From Mesoflavibacter sp037029465 (GTDB taxonomy: Bacteria > Bacteroidota > Bacteroidia > Flavobacteriales > Flavobacteriaceae), in assembly GCF_037029465.1 (NCBI RefSeq), contig NZ_JAYMEM010000009.1:310001-374000 (forward strand): a DNA stretch of 64,000 bases. The letters are read 5' to 3'. The translations under genes and the position numbers were made by a program. Positions 34,553-44,763 of the stretch are shown here, piece after piece. The notes under the pieces are model-generated. The model was not told where the DNA came from. It did not search any database and was given only the letters and a program-made list of their open reading frames with translations. Each line of letters begins with the position of its first letter. Position 1 is the stretch's first letter.

Positions 34553-37312
34553 ATGGCTGAAACAATTAGATTAAATAAAGTATTACGCGAGCTTAACATC
34601 TCACTAGATCGTGCTGTAGAATTTTTAGATTCTAAAGGTGTCGAAATAGAGAAGCGTCCTACTACAAAAATTTCGCAAGAAACTTACAATATTCTTTCTG
34701 ACGAATTTGAGACCGATGCAAACAAAAAAATGAAGTCTCAAAAAGTTAATGAAGAAAAGAATAAAGAAAAGGAAGAGCTTAGGCTACAGCGCGAAAAAGA
34801 ACTAGAGGAAAAGCAAAAAGCAGAAGAAGCAGCTAAGGCAGAAGCACTTAAAAAAGAGCAAGAAGTCGTAAAAGCTTCTAAAACGCTTTCAGGACCTAAA
34901 ACTGTTGGTAAAATAGATTTAGATCAGGACAAAAAAGCTAAAAAAGTAGAAGAAAAGCCGAAGGAAGAAAAAGCTACAGAAGCGCCTAAACCAGTAGAAA
35001 AAGAAGTTTCTAAAAAAGAAGAAGCTCCTAAAGAAGAAAAGCCTAAAAAAGAAGAAGTTAAAAAAGAAGCGCCTAAAAAGGTAGAGGTTAAAAAAGGAAC
35101 TCCTAAAGCTGAAGAAGAAAAATCAGAACCAGCTGAAGAAACCATAAAGACGCAATACAAAAAACTTTCTGGGCCAAAAATTGCTGGAGATAAAATTGAT
35201 CTTTCTCAATTTAATAAGCCAAAGAAAAAGAAAGACGATAAAAAATCATCTAACGATTCTTCTAACAAAAAGAAAAGAAGACGTATTTCTAAGCCAGGAG
35301 ATAATAATAGCAACAATGCTAATTCTGGCAATAACAGAAATAATAAAAACGACAACAGGTTTAAAGGTAAAAAAGGACGTAAAAGTGCACCTGTAAAAGA
35401 AGAGCCAAGCGAAGAAGAAGTACAAAAGCAAATTCGTGAGACCTTAGAGAAACTTCAAGGAAAGTCTAACAAAGGTAAAGGCGCAAAATATAGAAGAGAA
35501 AAAAGAGAACAACACAGAGAGAAAACAGAAAAAGACTTACAAGCTGAAGAAGCAGACAGTAAAGTACTTAAAGTAACCGAGTTTGTTACAGCAAGTGAAG
35601 TTGCAACAATGATGGACGTTCCAGTAACATCTATTATCTCTGCATGTATGTCTCTTGGTATGATGGTAACAATGAATCAGCGTTTAGATGCAGAAACATT
35701 AACTATCGTAGCAGAAGAGTTTGGTTATGAAGTAGAATTTGTAACTGCAGATATTGAAGAGTCTATTGAAGAAGTAGAAGACAAACCAGAAGATTTAAAA
35801 CCTCGTGCGCCAATCGTAACAGTTATGGGTCACGTAGATCACGGTAAGACATCTTTATTAGATTACATTCGTAAAGAAAACGTAATCGCAGGTGAGTCTG
35901 GAGGAATCACACAGCACATTGGTGCATACAGTGTAGAGCTTGAAAATGGTCAAAAAATAGCCTTTTTAGATACACCAGGTCACGAGGCCTTTACCGCAAT
36001 GCGTGCTCGTGGTGCCCAAGTTACAGATATAGCAATTATTGTAGCTGCAGCGGATGATGATATTATGCCTCAAACAAAAGAAGCAATTGCTCACGCACAA
36101 GCTGCAGGAGTACCAATTGTTTTCGCAATTAACAAAATAGATAAGCCTACAGCTAACCCAGATAAGATTAAAGAAGGTTTAGCAAATATGAACTTACTTG
36201 TAGAAGATTGGGGAGGAAAAATTCAATCGCATGATATCTCTGCAAAAGTTGGTACTGGTGTAAAAGAATTATTAGAAAAAGTTTTACTTGAAGCTGAATT
36301 ATTAGAGCTTAAAGCTAATCCAAATAAACCTGCAGTTGGTACAATTGTAGAAGCGTTCTTAGATAAAGGTCGTGGTTACGTTGCAACTGTTTTAGTACAA
36401 GCAGGTACATTAAGAATTGGTGACTACGTATTAGCTGGTAAACACAGTGGTAAGATCAAGGCAATGCATGACGAAAGAGGTCATGATGTAGAAGTTGCTG
36501 GTCCATCAACACCAGTGTCTATATTAGGATTAGATGGTGCGCCACAAGCAGGTGATAAGTTTAATGTCTTTGAAGATGAGCGTGAGGCTAAGCAAATTGC
36601 AAACAAGCGTATGCAATTACAACGTGAGCAAGATGTTAGAACAACTAAGACATTAACTTTAGATGAAATTGGTCGTCGTATTGCTTTAGGAACATTTAAA
36701 GAGTTAAATATAATTCTTAAAGGTGATGTTGATGGTTCTGTAGAAGCATTAACGGACTCATTCCAAAAGCTTTCAACTGAAGAAATTCAAGTGAAAATCT
36801 TACACAAAGGTGTAGGTGCAATTACAGAAAGTGATGTATTGTTAGCATCAGCTTCAGATGCTATCATTATTGGATTTAACGTGCGTCCGGTTGGTAATGC
36901 AAGAACAATTGCAGATCAAGAAGAAGTAGATATCAGAACTTACTCAATTATCTATGATGCTATTAACGATCTTAAAGACGCTATGGAAGGTATGTTATCT
37001 CCAGAAGTTAAAGAAGAAGTTACAGGTACTGTAGAAATTAGAGAACTGTTTAAAGTATCTAAAGTTGGTACAATTGCAGGATGTATGGTAACTAACGGTA
37101 AAATCTTAAGATCATCTCAAGTTAGAATTATTAGAGATGGAGTTGTGGTTCATACAGGTGAATTAGCTTCATTAAAACGATTTAAAGACGATGTTAAAGA
37201 AGTATCTAAAGGATACGATTGTGGTCTTCAAATTAAAAACTACAACGACATACAAATTGGTGATGTTATAGAAGCATTCCATGAAGTAGAAGTAAAAAAG
37301 AAGTTGAAATAA
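34553..37312 (+). CDS. infB: translation initiation factor IF-2
   Basis: 919 residues. A short IF2 N-terminal module (about 1-50) is followed by a long Lys/Glu/Pro low-complexity linker with loosely repeated KKEE/KKEAPK and a duplicated LSGPK block (to about residue 330). A second small module follows, and then the GTPase: GHVDHGKTS (near residue 426), DTPGHEAF and NKID. The C-terminal domains that bind fMet-tRNA complete it. The charged linker is long but typical for Bacteroidota. It is last in rimP-nusA-infB and followed by a strong terminator. Confidence 0.97.
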   Translation: MAETIRLNKVLRELNISLDRAVEFLDSKGVEIEKRPTTKISQETYNILSDEFETDANKKMKSQKVNEEKNKEKEELRLQREKELEEKQKAEEAAKAEALKKEQEVVKASKTLSGPKTVGKIDLDQDKKAKKVEEKPKEEKATEAPKPVEKEVSKKEEAPKEEKPKKEEVKKEAPKKVEVKKGTPKAEEEKSEPAEETIKTQYKKLSGPKIAGDKIDLSQFNKPKKKKDDKKSSNDSSNKKKRRRISKPGDNNSNNANSGNNRNNKNDNRFKGKKGRKSAPVKEEPSEEEVQKQIRETLEKLQGKSNKGKGAKYRREKREQHREKTEKDLQAEEADSKVLKVTEFVTASEVATMMDVPVTSIISACMSLGMMVTMNQRLDAETLTIVAEEFGYEVEFVTADIEESIEEVEDKPEDLKPRAPIVTVMGHVDHGKTSLLDYIRKENVIAGESGGITQHIGAYSVELENGQKIAFLDTPGHEAFTAMRARGAQVTDIAIIVAAADDDIMPQTKEAIAHAQAAGVPIVFAINKIDKPTANPDKIKEGLANMNLLVEDWGGKIQSHDISAKVGTGVKELLEKVLLEAELLELKANPNKPAVGTIVEAFLDKGRGYVATVLVQAGTLRIGDYVLAGKHSGKIKAMHDERGHDVEVAGPSTPVSILGLDGAPQAGDKFNVFEDEREAKQIANKRMQLQREQDVRTTKTLTLDEIGRRIALGTFKELNIILKGDVDGSVEALTDSFQKLSTEEIQVKILHKGVGAITESDVLLASASDAIIIGFNVRPVGNARTIADQEEVDIRTYSIIYDAINDLKDAMEGMLSPEVKEEVTGTVEIRELFKVSKVGTIAGCMVTNGKILRSSQVRIIRDGVVVHTGELASLKRFKDDVKEVSKGYDCGLQIKNYNDIQIGDVIEAFHEVEVKKKLK

Positions 37313-37329
37313 TTTTAACTTTCAATCAT

Positions 37330-37368
37330 AAAAAAAGCGATTCAAATTTTAATTGAATCGCTTTTTTT
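37330..37368. terminator. bidirectional terminator between infB and the SPOR gene
   Basis: Stem GCGATTCAA/TTGAATCGC (37337-37345 with 37353-37361), extended by an A-run and a T-run on opposite sides, 7-nt loop. It serves infB on the plus strand and the convergent SPOR gene on the minus strand. Confidence 0.9.
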
Positions 37369-37385
37369 ATATCTGCTTATTTCGT

Positions 37386-37784
37386 TTAATCTTTCTCTTT
37401 TTTCGGCTTAAAAATAAAAGCTGAAGGGAATTTTTTCTGAATTTCTAACAACGCTCTATCAGCCTCTAATCTGCTTCTAAATTTACCAACCCAAACCTTA
37501 TAATTTGGTGTTTCGTAAACTAATTCACTTGACCAATTACCAACAGAATTTGCAAATTTTGACTTTTCATTTTCTGCAGCAGCTAAAGAGCCAGAAAAGA
37601 TTTGAATCTTATATTTGTTATGGTTTTCGTTGTCTTTATTTAATTCTTTTTTTATCTCTATAACCTTAGTTAATTTGGCATCTTCATTAACAATAACGTT
37701 GCCATTTTGAGCAGAAATTTTACCACTAAATAACATTAATCCAGTGACTAATAATAAGGTTTTTAAGGTGTTGCTTCTTTTCAT
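37386..37784 (-). CDS. SPOR domain periplasmic protein
   Basis: 132 residues. A signal peptide (about 1-25, ending KISAQ) precedes a short linker and a SPOR domain in the C-terminal half (YKIQIFSGSL, then YKVWVGKFRSRLEADRAL). SPOR domains bind peptidoglycan with few side-chain peptides, as found at division sites, so a septal or cell-wall role is likely. It is transcribed as a single gene with its own -7 element. Confidence 0.88.
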   Translation of the reverse strand: MKRSNTLKTLLLVTGLMLFSGKISAQNGNVIVNEDAKLTKVIEIKKELNKDNENHNKYKIQIFSGSLAAAENEKSKFANSVGNWSSELVYETPNYKVWVGKFRSRLEADRALLEIQKKFPSAFIFKPKKEKD

Positions 37785-37802
37785 TTTTGTATTTATTTAA
37801 TG

Positions 37803-37810
37803 CAAATGTA
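37803..37810 (-). promoter_or_regulatory. -7 promoter element for the SPOR gene
   Basis: Minus-strand TACATTTG matches TAnnTTTG, 19 bp before the start codon. Confidence 0.5.
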
Positions 37811-37908
37811 AATCTAATAAACTTATTTCTTGTCTAATTTATTATTTAGAATTGCTCTAAATTACCAATTAACACTTCGCTAACATTTCTAAAATCGACT
37901 TTAAATAT

Positions 37909-37916
37909 TACTTTTG
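37909..37916 (+). promoter_or_regulatory. -7 promoter element of the act-cox operon
   Basis: TACTTTTG fits TAnnTTTG. It is the only good match in the 168 bp upstream of actA, so it may drive the whole 12-kb act-cox unit. No clear -33 TTTG. Confidence 0.5.
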
Positions 37917-37997
37917 CGTAGCATTTTTTATAACTGTGTTTGTAAAATATAGATGAAAAAATCATACCAAAGTCAAGAAGTAAATTCAATATATAAT

Positions 37998-39293
37998 ATG
38001 AAACAGGTGATTCACCGTAAGTTAGGCAGTAACTTCCTTCGTTTAAGCTTAATTTTTTTACTAACTTTCTCTACCTCACTTTTCGCCCAAGATGGCGATC
38101 CTGTAGCAGGAAAATCTTTGTTTAATGCAAATTGTGCTGCTTGTCATAAGCTAGATAAGAAAATGACAGGTCCTGCGCTTCGTAATGTAGAGCAACGTCT
38201 ATCTGACGATGAAGGCTTAGATAGAGAATGGTTATACGCATGGATTAAAAACAGTCCGTCAATGATTAAGTCGGGTGATGCGTATGCAAACAAAATCTAT
38301 GAAGAATATGGTGGTGCAGCAATGACACCATTTCCTCAATTATCAAATGCAGATATAGATAACATCTTAGCTTACACAGCTACAGAAGCAGCTCCTCCAC
38401 CAGCTCCAACTCCTGGAACTGAGACAGGAACAGCTCAAGCTGAAGGTGGTATTTCAAACGATATCATTTTAGGTGCTTTAGGAGTGTTATTTGCATTATT
38501 AGCAATTGCGCTATTTTTAGTAAACAAAACATTACGTCGTTTTGCTGAGGCTAAAGGTGTTGACTTAGAGTCTACAAAACGTACGCCAATCTGGAAAGCA
38601 TTTATACAAAACCAATTTTTAGTATTAGTAACTGCAATTGTATTATTATTAGCTTCTGCATATTTTGTTTATGGTTTCTTTATGCAAGTAGGTGTTAATC
38701 AAGGTTACGAGCCAGTACAGCCAATTCATTATTCTCACCGTATTCACGCTGGAGATAATGGTATAGACTGTAAATACTGTCACTCTTCTGCAAGAGTTAG
38801 TAAAACTTCAGGTATTCCTTCATTAAACGTTTGTATGAATTGTCACAAATCAATCTATGAAGTAGCTCCAGAAACTCAACAAAAAGGTTTAGCTGAATAC
38901 GGAGTTGATTATAACGCTGAAATTAAAAAGCTTTACGCTGCTGTTGGTTGGGATGATGCTAATCAAAAATATACAGGTGAAACGTCTCCAGTTAAATGGA
39001 TAAGAATACACAACTTGCCAGACTTTGCATACTTTAACCACTCGCAACACGTAACAGTTGCAGGTATAGAGTGTCAAACATGTCATGGTCCTGTTGAAGA
39101 AATGGAAATCATGAGTCAGCACGCGCCATTAACTATGGGATGGTGTATTAACTGTCACAGAGAGACCAATGTAAAAGTTAAAGACAATGCTTATTACACT
39201 AAAATCCACGAGCAATTATCTAAAAAGTACGGTGTAGAAAACCTTACAGCAGCTCAAATGGGTGGATTAGAATGTGGTAAATGTCACTATTAA
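37998..39293 (+). CDS. actA: Alternative Complex III multihaem cytochrome c subunit ActA
   Basis: The ATG at 37998 (MKQVIHRKLG) gives a clean signal peptide ending LFAQ; an ATG at 37953 would add 15 polar residues and is possible. The protein has six CxxCH haem motifs. One is in an N-terminal mono-haem domain (CAACH). After a membrane helix (about 155-180) and a second one, there are five in a c3-type domain (CKYCH, CMNCH, CQTCH, CINCH, CGKCH). It passes electrons from the quinol-oxidising membrane subunits outward. It is first of actABCDEF; actB follows after 32 bp. Confidence 0.92.
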   Translation: MKQVIHRKLGSNFLRLSLIFLLTFSTSLFAQDGDPVAGKSLFNANCAACHKLDKKMTGPALRNVEQRLSDDEGLDREWLYAWIKNSPSMIKSGDAYANKIYEEYGGAAMTPFPQLSNADIDNILAYTATEAAPPPAPTPGTETGTAQAEGGISNDIILGALGVLFALLAIALFLVNKTLRRFAEAKGVDLESTKRTPIWKAFIQNQFLVLVTAIVLLLASAYFVYGFFMQVGVNQGYEPVQPIHYSHRIHAGDNGIDCKYCHSSARVSKTSGIPSLNVCMNCHKSIYEVAPETQQKGLAEYGVDYNAEIKKLYAAVGWDDANQKYTGETSPVKWIRIHNLPDFAYFNHSQHVTVAGIECQTCHGPVEEMEIMSQHAPLTMGWCINCHRETNVKVKDNAYYTKIHEQLSKKYGVENLTAAQMGGLECGKCHY

Positions 39294-39325
39294 TTATTAA
39301 TAAGAAATAAATTCAATTATATAAT

Positions 39326-42300
39326 ATGTCATCAAACAAGAAATACTGGAAAAGTGTTGAGGAGCTAAATGAGAATAGCTCTATTGTTGAGACGCTAAAA
39401 CAAAACGAATTTGTTCAAGAAATTCCAACTGACGAGTTTTTAGGAGATAAAGATAAGTTAGAGAGTTCTTCAACAACACGTCGTGATTTCTTAAAGTATG
39501 TTGGTTTTAGTACAGCTGCAGCTTCATTAGCGGCTTGCGAAGGACCAGTTGTAAAATCAATTCCTTACGTAGTTCAGCCAGAAAGAATTGTTCCTGGTGT
39601 AGCTAACTATTATGCTACTGTAATTGCAAATGGTTTTGATTATGCTAGTGTTTTAGTAAAAACTCGTGAAGGTCGTCCAATTAAAATTGAAAATAACACT
39701 TTAGCACCAACTCATGGTAGTGCTAATGCAAGAGTTAATGCTTCAGTTTTAGATTTGTATGACAGTTTAAGACTTCAAGGACCAAAAAAAGGAGGTAATG
39801 ATATCTCTTGGTCTGATTTTGATGCTGAAACCACAAAAAAATTAAACGATATTAAAGCGTCAGGAAAGCAAATTGCTTTATTGACACAAACATATGCAAG
39901 TCCATCTACCAATAAATTAGTAGCTGAGTTTACTGAAGCTTACGGTAATGTAAACCATGTGGTTTATGATGCTGTTTCAGAATCTGCTGCTTTAGACGCG
40001 TTCCAAGCTAAATACGGAGAACGTGGTTTAGCAAGTTACGACTTTGCTAAAGCAATGACAATAGTTTCTGTTGGTGCAGATTTCTTAGGAGATTGGCAAG
40101 GTGGAGGATTTGATGCTGGATATGCACAAGGACGTATACCAAAAGATGGTAAAATGTCTCGTCATATTCAATTTGAATCTAATATGTCTTTATCAGGTGC
40201 AAACGCAGATAAGCGTGTTCCTGTAACACCAACTAACCAAAAATTAGTGTTAGCTCAATTACATAGTTTAATTGTTGGTGGATCTGTAAATGCTAATGCA
40301 TTACCAGCTAATGTTAAAGAAGCAGTTCAAAAAGCAGCTTCAGAATTAAAAAGAGCAGGAAGCAATGGTGTGTTAGTTTCAGGTATTCAAGATGTAAACG
40401 CACAAACAGTTGTTTTAGAAATTAACGAAGCTTTAAATAGTAAAGCATTTGATACTAAAACACCTATAAAAACACGTCAAGGTAACGTAAAAGCTGTTCA
40501 AACTTTAATTTCAGATATGAAAGCTGGTAAAGTTGGAGCGGTAATTATGAGTGGTGTAAACCCAATGTATACTTTACCAAACGCTAAAGATTTTGCTGAG
40601 GCAATCAAGAAAACAGACCTTTCTGTTTACTTTACAATGAAAGAAGATGAAACGGCATCTGTTTCAGAGTACGTTGCTGCAGCACCACATTACTTAGAAT
40701 CTTGGGGAGACGTAGAATTCAAAAAAGGTCACTATGGTTTAATGCAACCAACAATTCGTCCTTTATTTGATACAAGACAATTTCAAGAAGCATTATTAAA
40801 GTGGAACGGAAACGATTCTTCTTTAAATGAATATATTAAAACAACATGGAATGCAGATGTACTTAACGGAAGTTCATTCAACAAAGCATTACATGATGGA
40901 ATATTTGTAGGAACGACAACTAGCGCAGCTGAAGCAGTAGAAACTGAAGAAGTTGAGCAAGATGAAACACCTGCAAGTAACGCTGCAAGAACGTTAGCGT
41001 CTTCAGCTAAATCAAACGGAACTGAATTAGTACTTTATACTAAAACAGGTATGGGAGATGGACAACAAGCAAATAACCCTTGGTTACAAGAGTTTCCAGA
41101 TCCAATCTCAAGAGCATCTTGGGATAACTATTTAACAGTTTCAAAAGCAGATGCTGAAGCTTGGGGATTAGTAAATGAGCATGAAGCTACAGGAGCTTTA
41201 AATGGTAGTTATGCTACTGTAAAAGCTAATGGAGTAAGTGTTACGGTTCCTGTTATTATTCAGCCAGGTCAAGCAAAAGGATCTGTTGGTTTATCTTTTG
41301 GATACGGTCGTTCGGCTGGATTAAAAGAAGAAATGCAAACAGGTGTTAATGCTTATCCTTTATACAAAGACTTTGACAATGTACAATCTGTAACAGTAGA
41401 AAAAGCTACTGGTATGCATGAGTTTGCTTGTGTACAATTACAAAACACTTTAATGGGTCGTGGAGATATTGTTAGAGAAACAACTTTAGAAGTATTCAAT
41501 ACTAAAGATAAACATTATTGGAACCCAATTCCAGAAGTATCATTAAACCATGAAGAAACTCCGGTAACTTCACCAGAAGTAGATTTATGGGATGAATTTG
41601 ATAGATCAATAGGACATCATTTTAACTTATCTATAGACTTAAACGCTTGTACAGGATGTGGAGCTTGTGTTATAGCTTGTCATGCAGAAAACAACGTGCC
41701 AGTTGTAGGTAAAGAAGAAATGAGACGTAGCCGTGATATGCACTGGTTACGTATTGATAGATACTATTCTTCTGAAGAAACTTTTGCTGCTGATGATGAG
41801 AAGAAAGAAGGTTTCTCTGGATTATTTGGAGATAATGGGTCATTAGGTGGATTTGGAGAATTAGAACATCCAGCAGATAATCCGCAAGTGGCTTTCCAAC
41901 CAGTAATGTGTCAACATTGTAATCATGCACCTTGTGAAACTGTTTGTCCAGTTGCTGCAACAGCACACGGTAGACAAGGTCAAAACCATATGGCATATAA
42001 CCGTTGCGTAGGTACAAGATACTGCGCAAACAACTGTCCATATAAAGTACGTCGTTTCAACTGGTTCTTATACAATGGTAATGACGAGTTTGATTACCAC
42101 ATGAACAACGATTTAGGTCGTATGGTAGTTAATCCAGATGTAACTGTACGTTCTCGTGGTGTTATGGAAAAATGTTCTATGTGTATCCAAATGACACAGA
42201 AGACAATTCTTGATGCTAAACGTGATGGACGCGAGATTAAGGATGGTGAATTCCAAACAGCATGTTCTGCAGCTTGTAGTAGTGGAGCAATGATTTTTGG

Positions 42301-42433
42301 AGATATCAATGATAAAGAAAGTAAAGTTGCAAAACTTACAGAAGATAACAGAATGTATCACTTACTAGAGCACGTAGGTACTAAACCAAATGTGATGTAC
42401 CATACTAAAGTAAGAAATACAAAAGAATCATAA
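39326..42433 (+). CDS. actB: Alternative Complex III molybdopterin/iron-sulfur-type subunit ActB
   Basis: 1,035 residues. A twin-arginine signal (TRRDFLKYVGFSTAAASLAA) ends in a Cys that suits lipidation. Then comes a large domain of the molybdopterin oxidoreductase fold that in this family holds no cofactor, followed by a ferredoxin-like part. Four Cys clusters are visible: CTGCGACVIAC, CQHCNHAPCETVC, CVGTRYCANNC and CSMC with CSAAC, giving the [3Fe-4S]/[4Fe-4S] sites. It is extracytoplasmic, and it sits between the haem subunit actA and membrane subunit actC. Confidence 0.93.
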   Translation: MSSNKKYWKSVEELNENSSIVETLKQNEFVQEIPTDEFLGDKDKLESSSTTRRDFLKYVGFSTAAASLAACEGPVVKSIPYVVQPERIVPGVANYYATVIANGFDYASVLVKTREGRPIKIENNTLAPTHGSANARVNASVLDLYDSLRLQGPKKGGNDISWSDFDAETTKKLNDIKASGKQIALLTQTYASPSTNKLVAEFTEAYGNVNHVVYDAVSESAALDAFQAKYGERGLASYDFAKAMTIVSVGADFLGDWQGGGFDAGYAQGRIPKDGKMSRHIQFESNMSLSGANADKRVPVTPTNQKLVLAQLHSLIVGGSVNANALPANVKEAVQKAASELKRAGSNGVLVSGIQDVNAQTVVLEINEALNSKAFDTKTPIKTRQGNVKAVQTLISDMKAGKVGAVIMSGVNPMYTLPNAKDFAEAIKKTDLSVYFTMKEDETASVSEYVAAAPHYLESWGDVEFKKGHYGLMQPTIRPLFDTRQFQEALLKWNGNDSSLNEYIKTTWNADVLNGSSFNKALHDGIFVGTTTSAAEAVETEEVEQDETPASNAARTLASSAKSNGTELVLYTKTGMGDGQQANNPWLQEFPDPISRASWDNYLTVSKADAEAWGLVNEHEATGALNGSYATVKANGVSVTVPVIIQPGQAKGSVGLSFGYGRSAGLKEEMQTGVNAYPLYKDFDNVQSVTVEKATGMHEFACVQLQNTLMGRGDIVRETTLEVFNTKDKHYWNPIPEVSLNHEETPVTSPEVDLWDEFDRSIGHHFNLSIDLNACTGCGACVIACHAENNVPVVGKEEMRRSRDMHWLRIDRYYSSEETFAADDEKKEGFSGLFGDNGSLGGFGELEHPADNPQVAFQPVMCQHCNHAPCETVCPVAATAHGRQGQNHMAYNRCVGTRYCANNCPYKVRRFNWFLYNGNDEFDYHMNNDLGRMVVNPDVTVRSRGVMEKCSMCIQMTQKTILDAKRDGREIKDGEFQTACSAACSSGAMIFGDINDKESKVAKLTEDNRMYHLLEHVGTKPNVMYHTKVRNTKES

Positions 42434-42462
42434 ATTAACTAAGAAATACTTATATAAGGATT

Positions 42463-44214
42463 ATGGCGTCTCATTACGAAGCACCTATTAGAAGACCTCT
42501 AGTTACTGGCGAGAAATCGTACCACGATGTAACAGTAGATATCGCTGCTCCTGTAGAAGGTAAAGCAAATAAACAATGGTGGATTGTATTTTCAATTGCT
42601 CTTGTTGCTTTTCTTTGGGGTATAGGTTGTATTATTTATACCGTTTCAACGGGAATCGGTACATGGGGATTAAACAGAACAGTAAACTGGGCTTGGGATA
42701 TTACTAACTTCGTTTGGTGGGTTGGTATTGGTCACGCAGGAACACTGATTTCAGCAGTACTTTTATTATTCCGTCAAAAATGGAGAATGGCAATTAACCG
42801 TTCTGCAGAAGCAATGACAATTTTCTCTGTTGTTCAAGCAGGTTTATTCCCGATTATTCACATGGGTCGTCCATGGTTAGCGTATTGGGTATTACCAATT
42901 CCAAACCAATTTGGATCGTTATGGGTTAACTTTAACTCGCCATTACTTTGGGACGTATTTGCAATTTCTACTTATTTATCGGTATCACTTGTATTCTGGT
43001 GGACTGGTTTATTACCTGACTTTGCAATGTTACGTGATAGAGCAATTAAACCATTTCAAAAGAAAATATATAGTTTATTAAGTTTTGGTTGGACAGGTCG
43101 TGCAAAAGACTGGCAACGTTTTGAAGAAGTATCTTTAGTACTTGCAGGTTTAGCAACGCCATTAGTACTTTCGGTACACACCATTGTATCGTTTGACTTC
43201 GCAACGTCTGTTATACCAGGATGGCATACAACAATCTTCCCACCATACTTCGTTGCTGGAGCAATTTTCTCTGGTTTCGCAATGGTAAATACACTTCTTA
43301 TCATTATGAGAAAAGTGTGTAATATGGAAGATTACATTACAGTACAACACATCGAGTTAATGAACATCGTAATCATGATTACTGGTTCTATCGTAGGTGT
43401 GGCATATATTACTGAGCTTTTCGTAGCTTGGTATTCAGGAGTTGAGTTTGAACAATATGCATTCTTAAACAGAGCAACAGGACCTTACGCATGGGCATAC
43501 TGGATGATGATGTCTTGTAACGTATTCTCTCCACAGTTTATGTGGTTTAAAAAGTTACGTACAAGTATCATGTTCTCATTCTTTATTTCTATTGTAGTAA
43601 ATATAGGTATGTGGTTTGAGCGTTTTGTAATTATCGTTACATCATTACACCGTGATTACTTACCATCTTCTTGGACAATGTTCTCTCCAACGTTTGTAGA
43701 TATAGGTATTTTTGTAGGTACAATAGGATTCTTCTTTGTATTATTCTTATTATACTCTCGTACGTTCCCTGTAATAGCACAAGCAGAGGTTAAAACAATC
43801 TTGAAATCTTCAGGACAACGCTATAAAAACATAAGAGAAAGAGGTGACAGTTTAGTAGGAACAGGCGCAGACAAAAGAACTTCTGTTTATAATAAAGTAG
43901 AAGCACCTAAAGTAGAGGCAGCTCCAACAACAGAAGCATTACCAAAACCTGAAAACACTGAAAAAGTAAGTAATTTACTTTCAGGAATAGGAACCTTTGA
44001 CCCAGCAACACAAACTGCTGATGATTTAAAGAAAATCAATGGTATTGGCCCTAAAATGGAAGAAGTACTTAACAGTATAGGTATTTATACTTACCTTCAA
44101 GTAAGTAAGATGACAAAGAAAGAATACGACTTGTTAGACGAAATTACAGGTTCTTTCCCAGGAAGAGCAGAACGTGATGATTGGTCAGGACAAGCTAAAA
44201 ATTTAATAAACTAA
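42463..44214 (+). CDS. actC: Alternative Complex III membrane subunit ActC (NrfD-like) with C-terminal helix-hairpin-helix-like domain
   Basis: An NrfD/PsrC-type quinol-binding protein with about ten membrane helices (residues 40-440). The rest of the 583 residues is unusual for NrfD proteins: a Pro/Ala/Glu linker (about 475-510) leads to a domain starting DDLKKINGIGPKMEEVLNSI, a helix-hairpin-helix-like GIGPK motif as in DUF4332-type modules. The function of this soluble tail is unknown. In the ACIII complex ActC oxidises menaquinol; actD follows after 9 bp. Confidence 0.9.
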   Translation: MASHYEAPIRRPLVTGEKSYHDVTVDIAAPVEGKANKQWWIVFSIALVAFLWGIGCIIYTVSTGIGTWGLNRTVNWAWDITNFVWWVGIGHAGTLISAVLLLFRQKWRMAINRSAEAMTIFSVVQAGLFPIIHMGRPWLAYWVLPIPNQFGSLWVNFNSPLLWDVFAISTYLSVSLVFWWTGLLPDFAMLRDRAIKPFQKKIYSLLSFGWTGRAKDWQRFEEVSLVLAGLATPLVLSVHTIVSFDFATSVIPGWHTTIFPPYFVAGAIFSGFAMVNTLLIIMRKVCNMEDYITVQHIELMNIVIMITGSIVGVAYITELFVAWYSGVEFEQYAFLNRATGPYAWAYWMMMSCNVFSPQFMWFKKLRTSIMFSFFISIVVNIGMWFERFVIIVTSLHRDYLPSSWTMFSPTFVDIGIFVGTIGFFFVLFLLYSRTFPVIAQAEVKTILKSSGQRYKNIRERGDSLVGTGADKRTSVYNKVEAPKVEAAPTTEALPKPENTEKVSNLLSGIGTFDPATQTADDLKKINGIGPKMEEVLNSIGIYTYLQVSKMTKKEYDLLDEITGSFPGRAERDDWSGQAKNLIN

Positions 44215-44223
44215 AAGTAGCAT

Positions 44224-44754
44224 ATGGAAGCTTCAAAAGTAATTCACGCTATTTATAACGACGATGATGTTTTAATGAACGCAGTAAAAAAAGTTAAAGC
44301 TGCAAAACATCATATAGAAGAAATTTACACACCTTTTCCAGTACACGGACTAGATAAGGCAATGGGATTAGCACCAACACGTATAGCAATAACAGCTTTT
44401 TTATACGGTTGTGTAGGTTTAACAGTTGCAGTTTTAATGATGAATTTTATCATGATTGAAGACTGGCCTCAAGACATTGGAGGTAAGCCAAGTTTTAGCT
44501 ACTTAGAAAACATGCCAGCATTTGTACCAATTATGTTTGAGCTTACTGTATTTTTTGCAGCTCACTTAATGGTAATTACATTCTATTTAAGAAGTAGAAT
44601 GTGGCCTTTCAAAAAAGCTGAAAATCCAGATCCTAGAACTACAGATGACCATTTCTTAATGGAAATTCCTGTTAGTGGAAACGAAAACGAATTACACAAC
44701 TTGTTAGTAGAAACTGGTGCAGTAGAAATTAACATAGTAGATAAAGCGCATTAA
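44224..44754 (+). CDS. actD: Alternative Complex III subunit ActD (DUF3341)
   Basis: 176 residues with two membrane helices (about 53-75 and 98-122) and soluble ends. The pattern PFPVHGLDKAMGL with THxL-like segments is typical of DUF3341. In known ACIII structures ActD packs against ActC and ActF and may lie at a proton path. Spacing to actC and actE is 9 bp on both sides, which marks a tightly coupled operon. Confidence 0.9.
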   Translation: MEASKVIHAIYNDDDVLMNAVKKVKAAKHHIEEIYTPFPVHGLDKAMGLAPTRIAITAFLYGCVGLTVAVLMMNFIMIEDWPQDIGGKPSFSYLENMPAFVPIMFELTVFFAAHLMVITFYLRSRMWPFKKAENPDPRTTDDHFLMEIPVSGNENELHNLLVETGAVEINIVDKAH

Positions 44755-44763
44755 TTAGATACA

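Noticed and set aside
34900..35500. Apparent repeats in the 5' half of infB (KKEE/KKEAPK units, poly-purine DNA)
   Set aside because: Low-complexity charged linker of IF-2, common in this phylum; not a mobile repeat or a CRISPR.
41670..42361. Open frames antisense to actB and similar long antisense frames in tsf, polA, rpsB and the TonB receptor
   Set aside because: They have no codon bias, no recognisable domain and no initiation signals, and overlap strongly conserved genes.
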